Below are positions 16,549-24,718 of a stretch of DNA of 47,263 bases, piece by piece (the stretch's first letter is position 1; each line of letters starts with the position of its first letter). The translations under genes and the position numbers were made by a program. The stretch is from positions 1 through 47,263 of the forward strand of contig JBHGAV010000030.1 of the NCBI GenBank assembly GCA_041946685.1, written 5' to 3'. The DNA is from JBHGAV01 sp041946685 (lineage in GTDB: Bacteria; Acidobacteriota; Terriglobia; Bryobacterales; Bryobacteraceae). The notes beneath the pieces are model-generated. The model had not been told where the DNA came from, made no database searches, and saw nothing but the letters and a program-made list of their open reading frames with translations.

Positions 16549-17703
16549 CTACTGTTTAGATGCCTGGCGCTTGTGCCAGTCTTCAGCGTAAAGGTTGAAA
16601 TGCGCTTTCTGGCGAGGGTGTTCCGATATGAAATCTTCCCGGAGCTCCACGCCGAGCCCGGGCCGTTCCGGCAAGCCGAAGTAGCCGTCGACCACCTCCG
16701 GATAGACGTCCACGGCCTGCTTGACCCAGGCGTCCGCGAAGTCGTTGAAGTGCTCCTGGATCTTGAAGTTAGGCATGCCGGCGTCCAGGTGCAGCACGGC
16801 CGCCGTGCCCACCGGTCCGCAGACGTTGTGCGGGGCGACCAGCACATAGTAGCAGTCGGCCCAGGCGGCCAATTTGCGCGCTTCCGTCAGACCGCCAAAG
16901 TGGGTGGGGTCCATCTGGATGATATCGCAGGCCTGAAGCTCGAACAGCTCCCGGTACTCATAGCGCGTGTGAATCCTCTCGCCGGTGGCCAGCGGGGAAT
17001 GCACGGCCTCGGCCACTTTCTTGAGCGCACGCAGGTTCTCCGGGGGGACCGGTTCCTCCAGCCAGCCCGGCCGGAAGGGCTCCAGTTCGCGGGCAATTTC
17101 GATGGCGGTGGCCGGATTGAAGCGACCATGCATTTCGATCAGGATGTCGAAGTCGGGCCCAACCGCGCTGCGCACCGCTTCCACCAAGGCGATGGAGCGC
17201 AGCTTCTCGCCGCGCTCCAGTTCGTAGAATCCTCCGCCAAACGGGTCAAGCTTGGCGGCCTTGTACCCCCGCTCGACCACCCGCCGCGCCGCCTTGGCAA
17301 ACTCTTCGGGAGTGCGCTCCACGGTGTACCAGCCGTTGGCGTAGGCCTTGATTCTGTCGCGGACGGCGCCGCCCATCAGGCGATAGACCGGCTGGTTCAA
17401 CGCCTTCCCCACGATGTCCCAGCAAGCGGTCTCGATCAGCGCGATGGCGGTCATGACGATCTCGCCGACCCGGCCGAAGTCGCCGAGGTACATCGAACGG
17501 ACGATCTTCTCCTGGTTGAAGGGGTCCTGTCCCAGCACGTACCGGGGGACCGCTTCGCCGAGGTAGCCGAGGAGCCCTTCAGTGCGATTCAACATGCGGG
17601 CTTCGGCGACTCCATGCAGACCATCGTCCGTCTCGGCAACAACGAAGGTAAGATCGCGCCAGGGCGTGCCCATGGTCAGGGTTCGAACGTTGGTGATCTT
17701 CAT
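16549..17703 (-). CDS. Mandelate racemase/enolase-superfamily sugar-acid dehydratase
   Basis: A 384-residue enolase-superfamily enzyme with an N-terminal capping domain (MKITNVRTLTMG) and a C-terminal TIM barrel. Barrel signatures are the lysine segment GYKAAKLDPFGGG and three metal-ligand acids in DILIEMHGRFN, GWLEEPVPPEN and LATGERIHTRYEYRE. The C-terminal VAPHNVCGPVGTAAVLHLDA follows. The layout is that of the galactonate/galactarate dehydratase-like group, so dehydration of an aldonic acid is likely, but the substrate is not determined. ATG 17703 has GGGGGAGG nine bases upstream and is preferred over the start ten codons earlier. It lies between lepB and acsA on the same strand. Confidence 0.83.
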   Translation of the reverse strand: MKITNVRTLTMGTPWRDLTFVVAETDDGLHGVAEARMLNRTEGLLGYLGEAVPRYVLGQDPFNQEKIVRSMYLGDFGRVGEIVMTAIALIETACWDIVGKALNQPVYRLMGGAVRDRIKAYANGWYTVERTPEEFAKAARRVVERGYKAAKLDPFGGGFYELERGEKLRSIALVEAVRSAVGPDFDILIEMHGRFNPATAIEIARELEPFRPGWLEEPVPPENLRALKKVAEAVHSPLATGERIHTRYEYRELFELQACDIIQMDPTHFGGLTEARKLAAWADCYYVLVAPHNVCGPVGTAAVLHLDAGMPNFKIQEHFNDFADAWVKQAVDVYPEVVDGYFGLPERPGLGVELREDFISEHPRQKAHFNLYAEDWHKRQASKQ

Positions 17704-17792
17704 CGAATGAGGCCTCCCCCGGAAGAGTGCCATTGTCTCACAAGCTTACGGGCGCTCGCGCACTCAGGTATGCCGCAGGCGGGCGGCAGCGA

Positions 17793-18329
17793 CTATCGAA
17801 CCGGGCCGATCCTGTCCAGCGGCCAATAGACGAACACGGCTTTCCCGTAGATCTGCCCGCGGTGAACGGGGCCCCAGGAGCGGCTGTCGCTGGAGGAAGA
17901 GCGGTGGTCGCCCAGCACGAAGTAGGAGTCGCTCTTCACCCTCAATTGCGGCATGCTGACGTTGTCCCGGTATTGCGGCGGGACGTATTCCTCCACGAGT
18001 CTTTCACCGTTGACGTAGACCACCCCGCGGTCGATCCTGACCGTGTCGCCCGGCAAACCGATCACGCGTTTGATATAGGACTTGCCCGGCTCGCCGGGAA
18101 ACCAGAAGACAACCAGATCCCCCCGCTGAATCCGGCCGGCCCCCAGCTTGTAGGTGAACTTGTCGATGAAAATCCGCTCCTGGTCGACGAGCGACGGCAT
18201 CATGCTGGTCCCCTCCACCTGTATTGGCTGATACAGGAAGACGATGACGATCGCCGCAATGAACAGGGAAAGCGACAGGTCCCTTGCCCAAGCCCGCAGA
18301 ATCGAAGGTCCAGACCGCCGGTGCTCCAA
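17793..18329 (-). CDS. lepB: Signal peptidase I
   Basis: Membrane-anchored type I leader peptidase that cleaves Sec and Tat signal peptides on the outer face of the inner membrane. The 178-residue protein has one N-terminal membrane segment (~18-34, LSLSLFIAAIVIVFLYQPI). It has the catalytic serine in EGTSMMPSL (Ser42), the general-base lysine in SYIKRVIGLPGD (Lys87), and the conserved boxes RGDLVVFWFP and YFVLGDHRSSSSDSRSWG. The length is on the short side, as in single-span enzymes. GGAG stands one base before the ATG, with a second purine-rich stretch further up. It lies 13 bases downstream of a DUF218 gene, so the two are probably cotranscribed. Confidence 0.95.
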   Translation of the reverse strand: MEHRRSGPSILRAWARDLSLSLFIAAIVIVFLYQPIQVEGTSMMPSLVDQERIFIDKFTYKLGAGRIQRGDLVVFWFPGEPGKSYIKRVIGLPGDTVRIDRGVVYVNGERLVEEYVPPQYRDNVSMPQLRVKSDSYFVLGDHRSSSSDSRSWGPVHRGQIYGKAVFVYWPLDRIGPVR

Positions 18330-18342
18330 GAACTCCCCCTAC

Positions 18343-18930
18343 TTAGAATCTTATTCCAGATTCCCAAAGCATATAGCCGACAGATTGCCGCAGGTAGAGC
18401 CACCAATAGCGCGATCCAGTTTCGGCGGCGGAAGGGCGAGGCGAGCCGTAGACGCGAATCCCCAGATCCCGCAGCATCTTCTTGGCACGAAAGATATGGT
18501 AGCCGTCGCTGACCAGGATGCAGCTCTCCAAGCCCATGCGGTGCATGATCTCGGCCGCCGCAGCCGTGCTCTGCGCCGTCGTGGCGGCCTCCGGCTCCAC
18601 GACGATGGCCTCCGAGGGCACGCCGTGGCCGACCAGGTAGGCCCGGCCGACGCCGCCTTCGGTGTATTGCGGGTCGCCCCCGGCGCCGCCCGTGGTGAGG
18701 ATGCGGGGCGCGAGCCCCTGGCGGAACAACTCAAGGGCGTGGTCCAGGCGGGCCTTGAACACGGGCGAAGGGCGGCCCCGGTATTCGGCCGCGCCGAGCA
18801 CCAGGATGATGTCCGCCGGACGGGCCTCATCGACGTTCGATTGGATCCGGATCTGACGCGCGACGTACCACAGCCGCCCGCCCAGCGCGACGATGGCCAC
18901 CACCGCCAAGATCCACTTAAGCCATTTCAT
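18343..18930 (-). CDS. DUF218 (YdcF/ElyC/SanA-like) membrane protein
   Basis: A 195-residue protein with one N-terminal membrane helix (WLKWILAVVAIVALGGRLWYVA) followed by a periplasmic DUF218 domain. Motifs include ADIILVLGAAEYRGRPSPVFKARLDHALELF, ILTTGGAGGD, EPEAATTAQSTAAAAEIM and CILVSDGYHIFRAKKMLRDLGI. Relatives (ElyC, SanA) affect envelope integrity and peptidoglycan or enterobacterial antigen metabolism; the molecular activity is unclear. It is followed closely by lepB and diverges from the rRNA methyltransferase gene, with a 55-bp gap. Confidence 0.85.
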   Translation of the reverse strand: MKWLKWILAVVAIVALGGRLWYVARQIRIQSNVDEARPADIILVLGAAEYRGRPSPVFKARLDHALELFRQGLAPRILTTGGAGGDPQYTEGGVGRAYLVGHGVPSEAIVVEPEAATTAQSTAAAAEIMHRMGLESCILVSDGYHIFRAKKMLRDLGIRVYGSPRPSAAETGSRYWWLYLRQSVGYMLWESGIRF

Positions 18931-18985
18931 GTTGCGGTATGATGCTAAGCGTTCCGAGGTTCCCTAGACAGTCTGACACACGGAG

Positions 18986-19780
18986 ATGCCGACAGTACAA
19001 AGGCTGAGCAGCCCCGCCAACGGGCTGGTAAAGGAGGTGCGCCGGGCCATCGCCCGAGGCGGCCTTACCGCCAACGGCTGCTCGGTCGCCGAAACGCCCC
19101 ACCTGCTGGAGGAAGCGCTCCGCAGCCGTTGTGACATCGAACTCGTGCTCGCCTCGGAGTCAGCCCTGGACGAAGTGGAGCGGCTTCTCAAGCAGCGTCC
19201 ACAGGTGCGGCGCTTCGTGCTGCCGGACCCGCTCATGGACAGGTTGTCGGGCACGGAGACAAGCCAGGGTGTCATTTGCCTTGTGAGACCTCGTTCTTGG
19301 ACCCTGGACGAACTGCTGGTGGGGCAGCCGCTGGCCATCGCGCTCGACGCCGTGCAGGATCCCGGCAATGCCGGGGCGATCATGCGCGCCGCCGAGGCGT
19401 TCTCCGCAAGCGGCGTCCTGCTGCTGAAGGGAAGCGTGCACCCATACAATCCGAAGGCCCTGCGTGCTTCGGCCGGGTCGGCTTTCAGAGTGCCCCTGCT
19501 TCATGGACTGGAGGCGGCGGCCGTTCGCAAGGCCGCGAGCCAGAGAGGTTTGGCTCTGTACGCCGCTTCGGCGTCCGGAGGAGTAGCGGCTGCGGAGGCG
19601 GATTTCGGGCAAGGTTGTGTAATCGTCATCGGCAATGAAGGGCGCGGTCTGCGTCCTGGCGACTGGCCGGATGCACAGCAGGTTCACATCCCAACGGCGT
19701 CGGTGGAATCGCTGAACGCCGCCGTAGCGGCAGGCATCCTGCTATACGAGGCGAGACGCCAGCGGGAGGAGCGCCGTTGA
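18986..19780 (+). CDS. SpoU/TrmH-family RNA 2'-O-methyltransferase
   Basis: A 264-residue SPOUT methyltransferase that probably 2'-O-methylates a ribose in rRNA. The N-terminal SpoU substrate-binding domain (LSSPANGLVKEVRRAIARGGL) is followed by the knotted catalytic domain with motif 1 ALDAVQDPGNAGAIMRAAEAF, motif 2 VIVIGNEGRGL and motif 3 HIPTASVESLNAAVAAGILLYEARR. RlmB is the best-known relative, but the target nucleotide cannot be read from sequence. Its TGA overlaps the TTG start of rarA (TTGA), so the two are translationally coupled. A TATGAT at 18938-18943 is a possible -10. Confidence 0.88.
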   Translation: MPTVQRLSSPANGLVKEVRRAIARGGLTANGCSVAETPHLLEEALRSRCDIELVLASESALDEVERLLKQRPQVRRFVLPDPLMDRLSGTETSQGVICLVRPRSWTLDELLVGQPLAIALDAVQDPGNAGAIMRAAEAFSASGVLLLKGSVHPYNPKALRASAGSAFRVPLLHGLEAAAVRKAASQRGLALYAASASGGVAAAEADFGQGCVIVIGNEGRGLRPGDWPDAQQVHIPTASVESLNAAVAAGILLYEARRQREERR

Positions 19781-21096
19781 GCCTTTTCGACTCCAGTCTT
19801 CCGCCGCAAGGCCCTGTCCCCAGGTCTCCGCTCGCCGACCGCATGCGGCCGCAGAGCCTGGACGAGTTCGTGGGCCAGGAGCACATCCTCGGACCGGGCA
19901 AGCCCCTGCGGGTGAAGATGGAGCGCGACGAGTTGAGCTCCGTGATCCTGTGGGGCCCGCCTGGAACGGGCAAGACGACCCTGGCCTTCCTGGTGGCCCG
20001 CATCACTCACTGCGACTTCGTGCCCTTCAGCGCCGTCCTCAGCGGTATCAAAGAGATCAAGGAAGTCATGGCGCAGGCGGAGAGAAACCGCCGGATGGGC
20101 CGGAGAACGGTGCTGTTCATCGATGAGATCCACCGCTTCAACAAGGCCCAGCAGGATGCCTTTCTGCCCTATGTCGAGCGGGGAGACGTGATTCTGATTG
20201 GAGCGACCACCGAGAATCCATCTTTTGAGGTCATTTCGGCGCTGCTGTCACGGGCCCAGGTGTACTCCTTGAACGCCCTCAGCGTGCCCGAGGTGGTCAC
20301 GCTTCTGAGGCGGGCGTTGAAGGACAAGGAACGCGGGCTTGGAGCGCTGGAACTGGAGGCCGAGGAAGAGCTCCTCCAGCAGATCGCCATCTATGCAGGC
20401 GGCGATGCTCGTTCCGCTTACAACACGCTGGAGTCGGCGGCGGCCGCCTCGGGAGGCCACCAGCTATCCCGCCAGGCGGTGGAAGACGCCATCCAGCGCA
20501 AAGTCCTGCTTTATGACAAGTCGGGAGAGGAGCACTACAACCTGATTTCGGCGCTCCATAAGTCGGTGCGGTCGAGCGATCCCGACGCCGCCTTGTACTG
20601 GCTGGCACGGATGCTGGAGGCGGGGGAAGACCGGCTGTACATTGCCCGGCGGCTGATCCGGATGGCGATCGAGGATATCGGCATGGCCGATCCCCGCGCG
20701 CTGGAACAGGCGGTGGCGGCGATGCAAACCGTTCATTTTCTCGGCATTCCAGAGGGGGACCAAGCCCTGGCCCAGGCCGCCATCTATCTCTCGGTGGCGC
20801 AGAAGTCCGACGCGGCCTACCAGGCGCTCAACCGCGCCCAGCAGGAGGTCCGAACGGGAATGCCCGAGCCGGTGCCTCTTCACTTGCGCAATCCGGTCAC
20901 CCGTCACATGAAGGAGTGGGGCTACGGGGCTGGATACCAGCACGCCCACCAATTCGAGGACGCAATTACGGACATGTCCTGCGTACCGCCGGCTCTGGAG
21001 GGAAAAAGATTCTACTTTCCCACGGATCGGGGAATGGAGAGGAGGATCCAGGAGCGTCTCGGGGAACTTCGCCGGGCACGGGGGAGGGGGGAGTAG
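19777..21096 (+). CDS. rarA: Replication-associated recombination protein A (MgsA/RarA AAA+ ATPase)
   Basis: AAA+ clamp-loader-like ATPase acting at stalled replication forks. The 439-residue protein opens with FVGQEHILGPGKPL. It carries Walker A GPPGTGKTT (60-68), Walker B VLFIDEIHRFNKAQQDAFLP, sensor 1 IGATTENPSFEV, and the C-terminal tetramerisation domain with YDKSGEEHYNLISALHKSVRSSDPDAALYWL and GYQYAH-like GAGYQHAHQ. It starts with TTG at 19777, overlapping the stop of the methyltransferase gene, with GGGAGGAG five bases upstream. The length agrees with E. coli RarA (447). Confidence 0.95.
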   Translation: MSLFDSSLPPQGPVPRSPLADRMRPQSLDEFVGQEHILGPGKPLRVKMERDELSSVILWGPPGTGKTTLAFLVARITHCDFVPFSAVLSGIKEIKEVMAQAERNRRMGRRTVLFIDEIHRFNKAQQDAFLPYVERGDVILIGATTENPSFEVISALLSRAQVYSLNALSVPEVVTLLRRALKDKERGLGALELEAEEELLQQIAIYAGGDARSAYNTLESAAAASGGHQLSRQAVEDAIQRKVLLYDKSGEEHYNLISALHKSVRSSDPDAALYWLARMLEAGEDRLYIARRLIRMAIEDIGMADPRALEQAVAAMQTVHFLGIPEGDQALAQAAIYLSVAQKSDAAYQALNRAQQEVRTGMPEPVPLHLRNPVTRHMKEWGYGAGYQHAHQFEDAITDMSCVPPALEGKRFYFPTDRGMERRIQERLGELRRARGRGE

Positions 21097-21187
21097 GGCC
21101 CCTCAGAGTCTATGGGTTAGTAAGGGTAGTTCAGTACCGGTTTCCTACCGGGTTTGTGACCATCCTCCTATTGCCGCTCCCAGGGGG

Positions 21188-21592
21188 ATGGCCGAAGATG
21201 GGACTTCGGGAGGATTGAAGCAAGTGTTTGGTACAGAACAAGCCACGCGGTTCATGGTGGAGGGCCCCCGGGAGAGGCGTGGCAACGACCGGTTTCCGAT
21301 CGAGAGGGATGTCCGGTACAAGGTGTCGAGCGGCCGCGGGGAACCAGAGAGCGGCGTTGGCAAGACAGTTGACGTGAGCAGCCGGGGAGTGCTTTTCACG
21401 GCGCCCAAGCCGCTGGCGCCGGGGAAGCGGATTGAGTTGGCGATAAGCTGGCCAGCCCAACTGGATGGAAAGTGCGCGTTGAAACTCGTTGCCAGGGGGC
21501 GAATCACCCGCTGCCGGGGCAACAAAGTGGCCGTCGAGATCGACAAGTACGAATTCCGAACGCAGTCTTCCAAGGGCTTGATGGCGAGCTGA
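21188..21592 (+). CDS. PilZ-domain protein (probable c-di-GMP receptor)
   Basis: A 134-residue protein with one PilZ domain (~28-128). The c-di-GMP-binding arginine motif is RGNDR in ERRGNDRFPIE, and the DxSxxG motif is VDVSSRGVLF. Both are intact, so binding is plausible. The output partner is unknown. The ATG at 21188 has GGGGG abutting it, which is poor spacing. An in-frame GTG at 21224 lies ten bases after GGAGG and would give a protein 12 residues shorter. It is followed by a strong terminator. Confidence 0.8.
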   Translation: MAEDGTSGGLKQVFGTEQATRFMVEGPRERRGNDRFPIERDVRYKVSSGRGEPESGVGKTVDVSSRGVLFTAPKPLAPGKRIELAISWPAQLDGKCALKLVARGRITRCRGNKVAVEIDKYEFRTQSSKGLMAS

Positions 21593-21610
21593 CGCCAGAT
21601 CCGATAAAGA

Positions 21611-21641
21611 AAAGGGCGCTCCCCACGGGGAGCGCCCTTTT
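21611..21641. terminator. Bidirectional intrinsic terminator
   Basis: A near-perfect hairpin: left arm 21611-21624, right arm 21627-21641, stem core GGGCGCTCCCC pairing with GGGGAGCGCCC. A-tract and T-tract flanks make it function on both strands. It lies between the convergent PilZ gene (stop 21592) and the TonB-dependent receptor gene (stop 21658) and should end both transcripts. Confidence 0.92.
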
Positions 21642-21657
21642 GTGCATTCAGCCCTGA

Positions 21658-24630
21658 CTAGAACTCAAAGCGCAAGGAGAAGCGGGCGTAGAACGGCCGG
21701 TGGTAGGTGAGCGGCTTTTGGAAGTCTTTATTCACCACTCCCCCGGCCAACTCCGCGTTCTGGTCGATTTGAGTGGCGGTCTTCCGATTGAAAAGGTTGA
21801 ACATGTCCGCGGCGGTCTTCATCTTGAACTTCTCGCTCTTGAGCGGCAACCGGTACTCGATCCGGGTGTCCCAATAATTCTCGAAGGGGGTCCGGCCCAG
21901 AGCGCCACGTCCGCCGACGGGAATCTCTCCCGCATTGGCGTAGGCAGGGTGAGCCAGCAGCTTCGAAAGTGGGGCGCCAGTCATCGCCGTCCATCCCCCA
22001 CCGATGCTGATGTTGTTCATCAGCACGTAGTTGGCGTAGAGGTTCACGATCTGGCGGCGGTCCGTTGGCAGCACCCCCACTTTGAACTGATCTCCCATGA
22101 GGGGGCTGGCCGCGAAATCGAACAGAGAGGTGATGTTGGGATCTGACTGGCCGTTGTCGTTCCGGAACAGACCTTCGTAGTTCCCGAACAACTTGGCCAG
22201 CCGGTAGTTCGCCGTCACTGCCCAGTTCTTGCTGAAGCGTTTGTCCAAGGTCAGCTCGAGGGCTTTGTAGACGCGACGGGGATCGGGGAAACCATCCGGT
22301 TTGCCGTCCGGGCCCATTGCGCCGGAGTCGATCGTGTAGCCTGTCTCCGTGTCGCAATTCGCGCCCGACGTGCAGGGGACCGCATTGTGGAAGTAGTCCA
22401 GGCTCGCGCTCGGATTGCCCAGGACGAAATTCTGGGCTGCCCCGGCGATAGCCTGCTCCGCCGTGACTCCGGCGATATCCTCCAGAATGCGATTCACGTT
22501 GCGATGGATGAATCGAGCGGAGACGACCATTCCGCCGCCCAGCTCCCGCTCAACACCGCCCACCATCTCCGTCTGGTACATGGCCTTCGTGCCGGCCGCC
22601 CATACGGTGGCGTCCGTGGCGTACGGACTGAAGACGGCCCCGGGCACCATATTGGAGGGTGACGGTGGAACAGCGAAGCTGTAGAAGTTGTTGTACGCCT
22701 GTTCCGCCGACATCGAACGCGTGGCGATGTCCTGCGGGATCTTCTCAAAGAACCGGCCCCAGTTGCCAAAGATCTTGGTCTTTCCCGTGCCGGACGGATC
22801 GATGATGAACCCCAGGCGCGGTGCCCAGTTTGCCGCGAATGTGTAGCTATTCACGCCGCCTTCGAGATACTGCTGCTCCCAGCGCAAACCCACTTTCGCG
22901 GTGATGTACTTATTGACCCGCCAAGCATCCTGCACGAAGGCATTCTGATAGGCAGTCGAAGTCGCGAAAACGGGGCTGCCGAAGTTGCCGCGAACCAGGC
23001 GGTACACGTTGTTGTAAGTCACACCGGCGACAGCGCGCGTCTGGTAAAGGTAGAATGCGGAACCTTGCATGATCTTGCCCACGTCACCGGGGGCGACGTT
23101 CTTCAGGTTCGGCAGGGCCCACGTGGGGCCAGTGTAGAATCGGGTCGCGTCATACTGAACATCGCTGTAGGCGTATCCGATGTCAATCGAGTGGGAGCCT
23201 AGAATGTTCGCGTTATGAGTCAACCCGAAGGTGTATTGCTTGGTGTCTCCCTGGCTGTTGCCGATATTTCCCAAGCCGCCGGTAGCGGTAGACGTTCCTG
23301 TGGGCTTGGGCTTGGTGTAGTCGGTAATGGCGTACAGGTTCTTCGCGGGAGTCTCCTCGAAGTAGCCGTGATTCCAGGAGAATGTGCCGTTCAGCAGGGT
23401 TGTGACGGAGAGCGTGCCGCTGTACTTCACGGCCCAGTTCCGGCTGCCGAACACCGCGCTGCTGGCCGAATCAAGATCGTCTCGCACCAGCGTCCGCTGT
23501 ACGGCCATCGGCCACCGCGAAGGATCGCCAAACGCCGTGGCTTCCAACCGGTGAGCATCCGTGATGTTGTAGTTCAGTTTGCCGACCCAGTTGTACGAAT
23601 GGGTATCACGGGCCTGGGGGCCCAGAGCGCGCGTGCCGTAGTTCACCGGCCCCTGGCGCATGATCGTGCTGTAAGAAGGATTGAAGCTGCCGTACCAAAA
23701 GAACTTGTTCTGGATGAGCGGCCCGCCAACATTGAAGCCTACGTCCCAGGAATGCCTGCCGATCGTCTCCGTCTGTGGAGAGCCGATTCGCGGGTAGTCG
23801 TTGGGCTGCTTGTATGTGGCCTCGGCGAAGCCCGGCGCGGAATACGCATACACGCTGCCGTGCACCTCGTTGCCGCCGCTTTCCGTAACGATGTTGATGA
23901 TGCCTCCCATGGCTTGCCCGTATTGAGCTTCAAAGCCACCGGTCTTGATCTGGACTTCCCTGACGAAGTCCGTATTGACACCGGTGCCGAGTGAGCCATA
24001 GTTGATCGAGTACACGCCGAAGGCGCCATAGCCAGCGTCCGTCGTCGTGATCCCGTCGATAATGTACTGGTTCTCCAGGCCGCTGGATCCGGAAAGCGAG
24101 GGATTGCCCGAAAGCACGGAGTCGCCCGCGGGAGCCGCACCTGGAGCCAGTGAGAACAGGGCAGAGACGTTGCGGGCGATAGGCAAGGCCGAATACGTTG
24201 ACTGCGAAAGAACCGCACCTGTGGTCGTTGTCGTCGTATCGATCTGGACTGCCTCTCCGGAGACGACGATCGTCTCATTCACAGCGCCAACTTCCAGCTT
24301 CACCTGGATGGATGCGCGCTGGTTGGCCCTCACGACCAAGCCTGGGACTTCCACAACTCGGAAGGCCGGCGCCTGCACCCTGACTTTGTACTCGCCGGGG
24401 GCAAGGCTGTAGAACAACGCCTGACCGCGTTCATTGGACGTAAGCTTGTTCTCCCCGGCCGGGCCGGAGAGAGTGACGGTGGCGTTCGGGACCAGAGCGC
24501 CTGAGGCGTCTGCTACTTCCACCGCCAGCGACCCTTTAGACAGGTCGCCGGTCTGCCCGTAGCAGGCCCCAGCGATCGTGAGCCCAAGAACCAGCGTCAT
24601 GAATATCAACGCGTTTGAGCTTTTGCGCAT
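21658..24630 (-). CDS. TonB-dependent outer-membrane receptor with carboxypeptidase-regulatory-like domain
   Basis: A 990-residue outer-membrane receptor. Its signal peptide (MRKSSNALIFMTLVLGLTIAGACYG) is followed by a carboxypeptidase-regulatory-like domain (~33-115; LAVEVADASGALVPNATVTLSG, GEYKVRVQAPAF). Next is a TonB plug (~120-250; QYIIDGITTTDAGYG, FVREVQIKTGGFEAQYGQAMGGIINIVTESGGNEVHG), then a long beta-barrel ending in FYARFSLRFEF with the terminal Phe expected for BAM insertion. The architecture is the expanded Acidobacterial type, probably importing oligosaccharides or other large nutrients; the ligand is unknown. It follows a GWxTD gene on the same strand. A GAGGAG lies ~13 bases before the ATG. 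Confidence 0.92.
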   Translation of the reverse strand: MRKSSNALIFMTLVLGLTIAGACYGQTGDLSKGSLAVEVADASGALVPNATVTLSGPAGENKLTSNERGQALFYSLAPGEYKVRVQAPAFRVVEVPGLVVRANQRASIQVKLEVGAVNETIVVSGEAVQIDTTTTTTGAVLSQSTYSALPIARNVSALFSLAPGAAPAGDSVLSGNPSLSGSSGLENQYIIDGITTTDAGYGAFGVYSINYGSLGTGVNTDFVREVQIKTGGFEAQYGQAMGGIINIVTESGGNEVHGSVYAYSAPGFAEATYKQPNDYPRIGSPQTETIGRHSWDVGFNVGGPLIQNKFFWYGSFNPSYSTIMRQGPVNYGTRALGPQARDTHSYNWVGKLNYNITDAHRLEATAFGDPSRWPMAVQRTLVRDDLDSASSAVFGSRNWAVKYSGTLSVTTLLNGTFSWNHGYFEETPAKNLYAITDYTKPKPTGTSTATGGLGNIGNSQGDTKQYTFGLTHNANILGSHSIDIGYAYSDVQYDATRFYTGPTWALPNLKNVAPGDVGKIMQGSAFYLYQTRAVAGVTYNNVYRLVRGNFGSPVFATSTAYQNAFVQDAWRVNKYITAKVGLRWEQQYLEGGVNSYTFAANWAPRLGFIIDPSGTGKTKIFGNWGRFFEKIPQDIATRSMSAEQAYNNFYSFAVPPSPSNMVPGAVFSPYATDATVWAAGTKAMYQTEMVGGVERELGGGMVVSARFIHRNVNRILEDIAGVTAEQAIAGAAQNFVLGNPSASLDYFHNAVPCTSGANCDTETGYTIDSGAMGPDGKPDGFPDPRRVYKALELTLDKRFSKNWAVTANYRLAKLFGNYEGLFRNDNGQSDPNITSLFDFAASPLMGDQFKVGVLPTDRRQIVNLYANYVLMNNISIGGGWTAMTGAPLSKLLAHPAYANAGEIPVGGRGALGRTPFENYWDTRIEYRLPLKSEKFKMKTAADMFNLFNRKTATQIDQNAELAGGVVNKDFQKPLTYHRPFYARFSLRFEF

Positions 24631-24662
24631 ATTGAATGGTACTCTCCTCGTCTAAACTCCGA

Positions 24663-24672
24663 AAAACGTTTT
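24663..24672. promoter_or_regulatory. Candidate LacI-type operator upstream of the TonB receptor gene
   Basis: AAAACGTTTT, a perfect ten-base palindrome centred on CG, lies 33 bases upstream of the receptor start codon in an 88-bp gap. The CG-centred, A/T-armed form is typical of LacI-family operators. No LacI-family gene is present in the window. Confidence 0.35.
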
Positions 24673-24718
24673 CAAATAGATGCCTCAGAAGAGAGGAAGC
24701 GCAACGGGGCGGCCCCAC

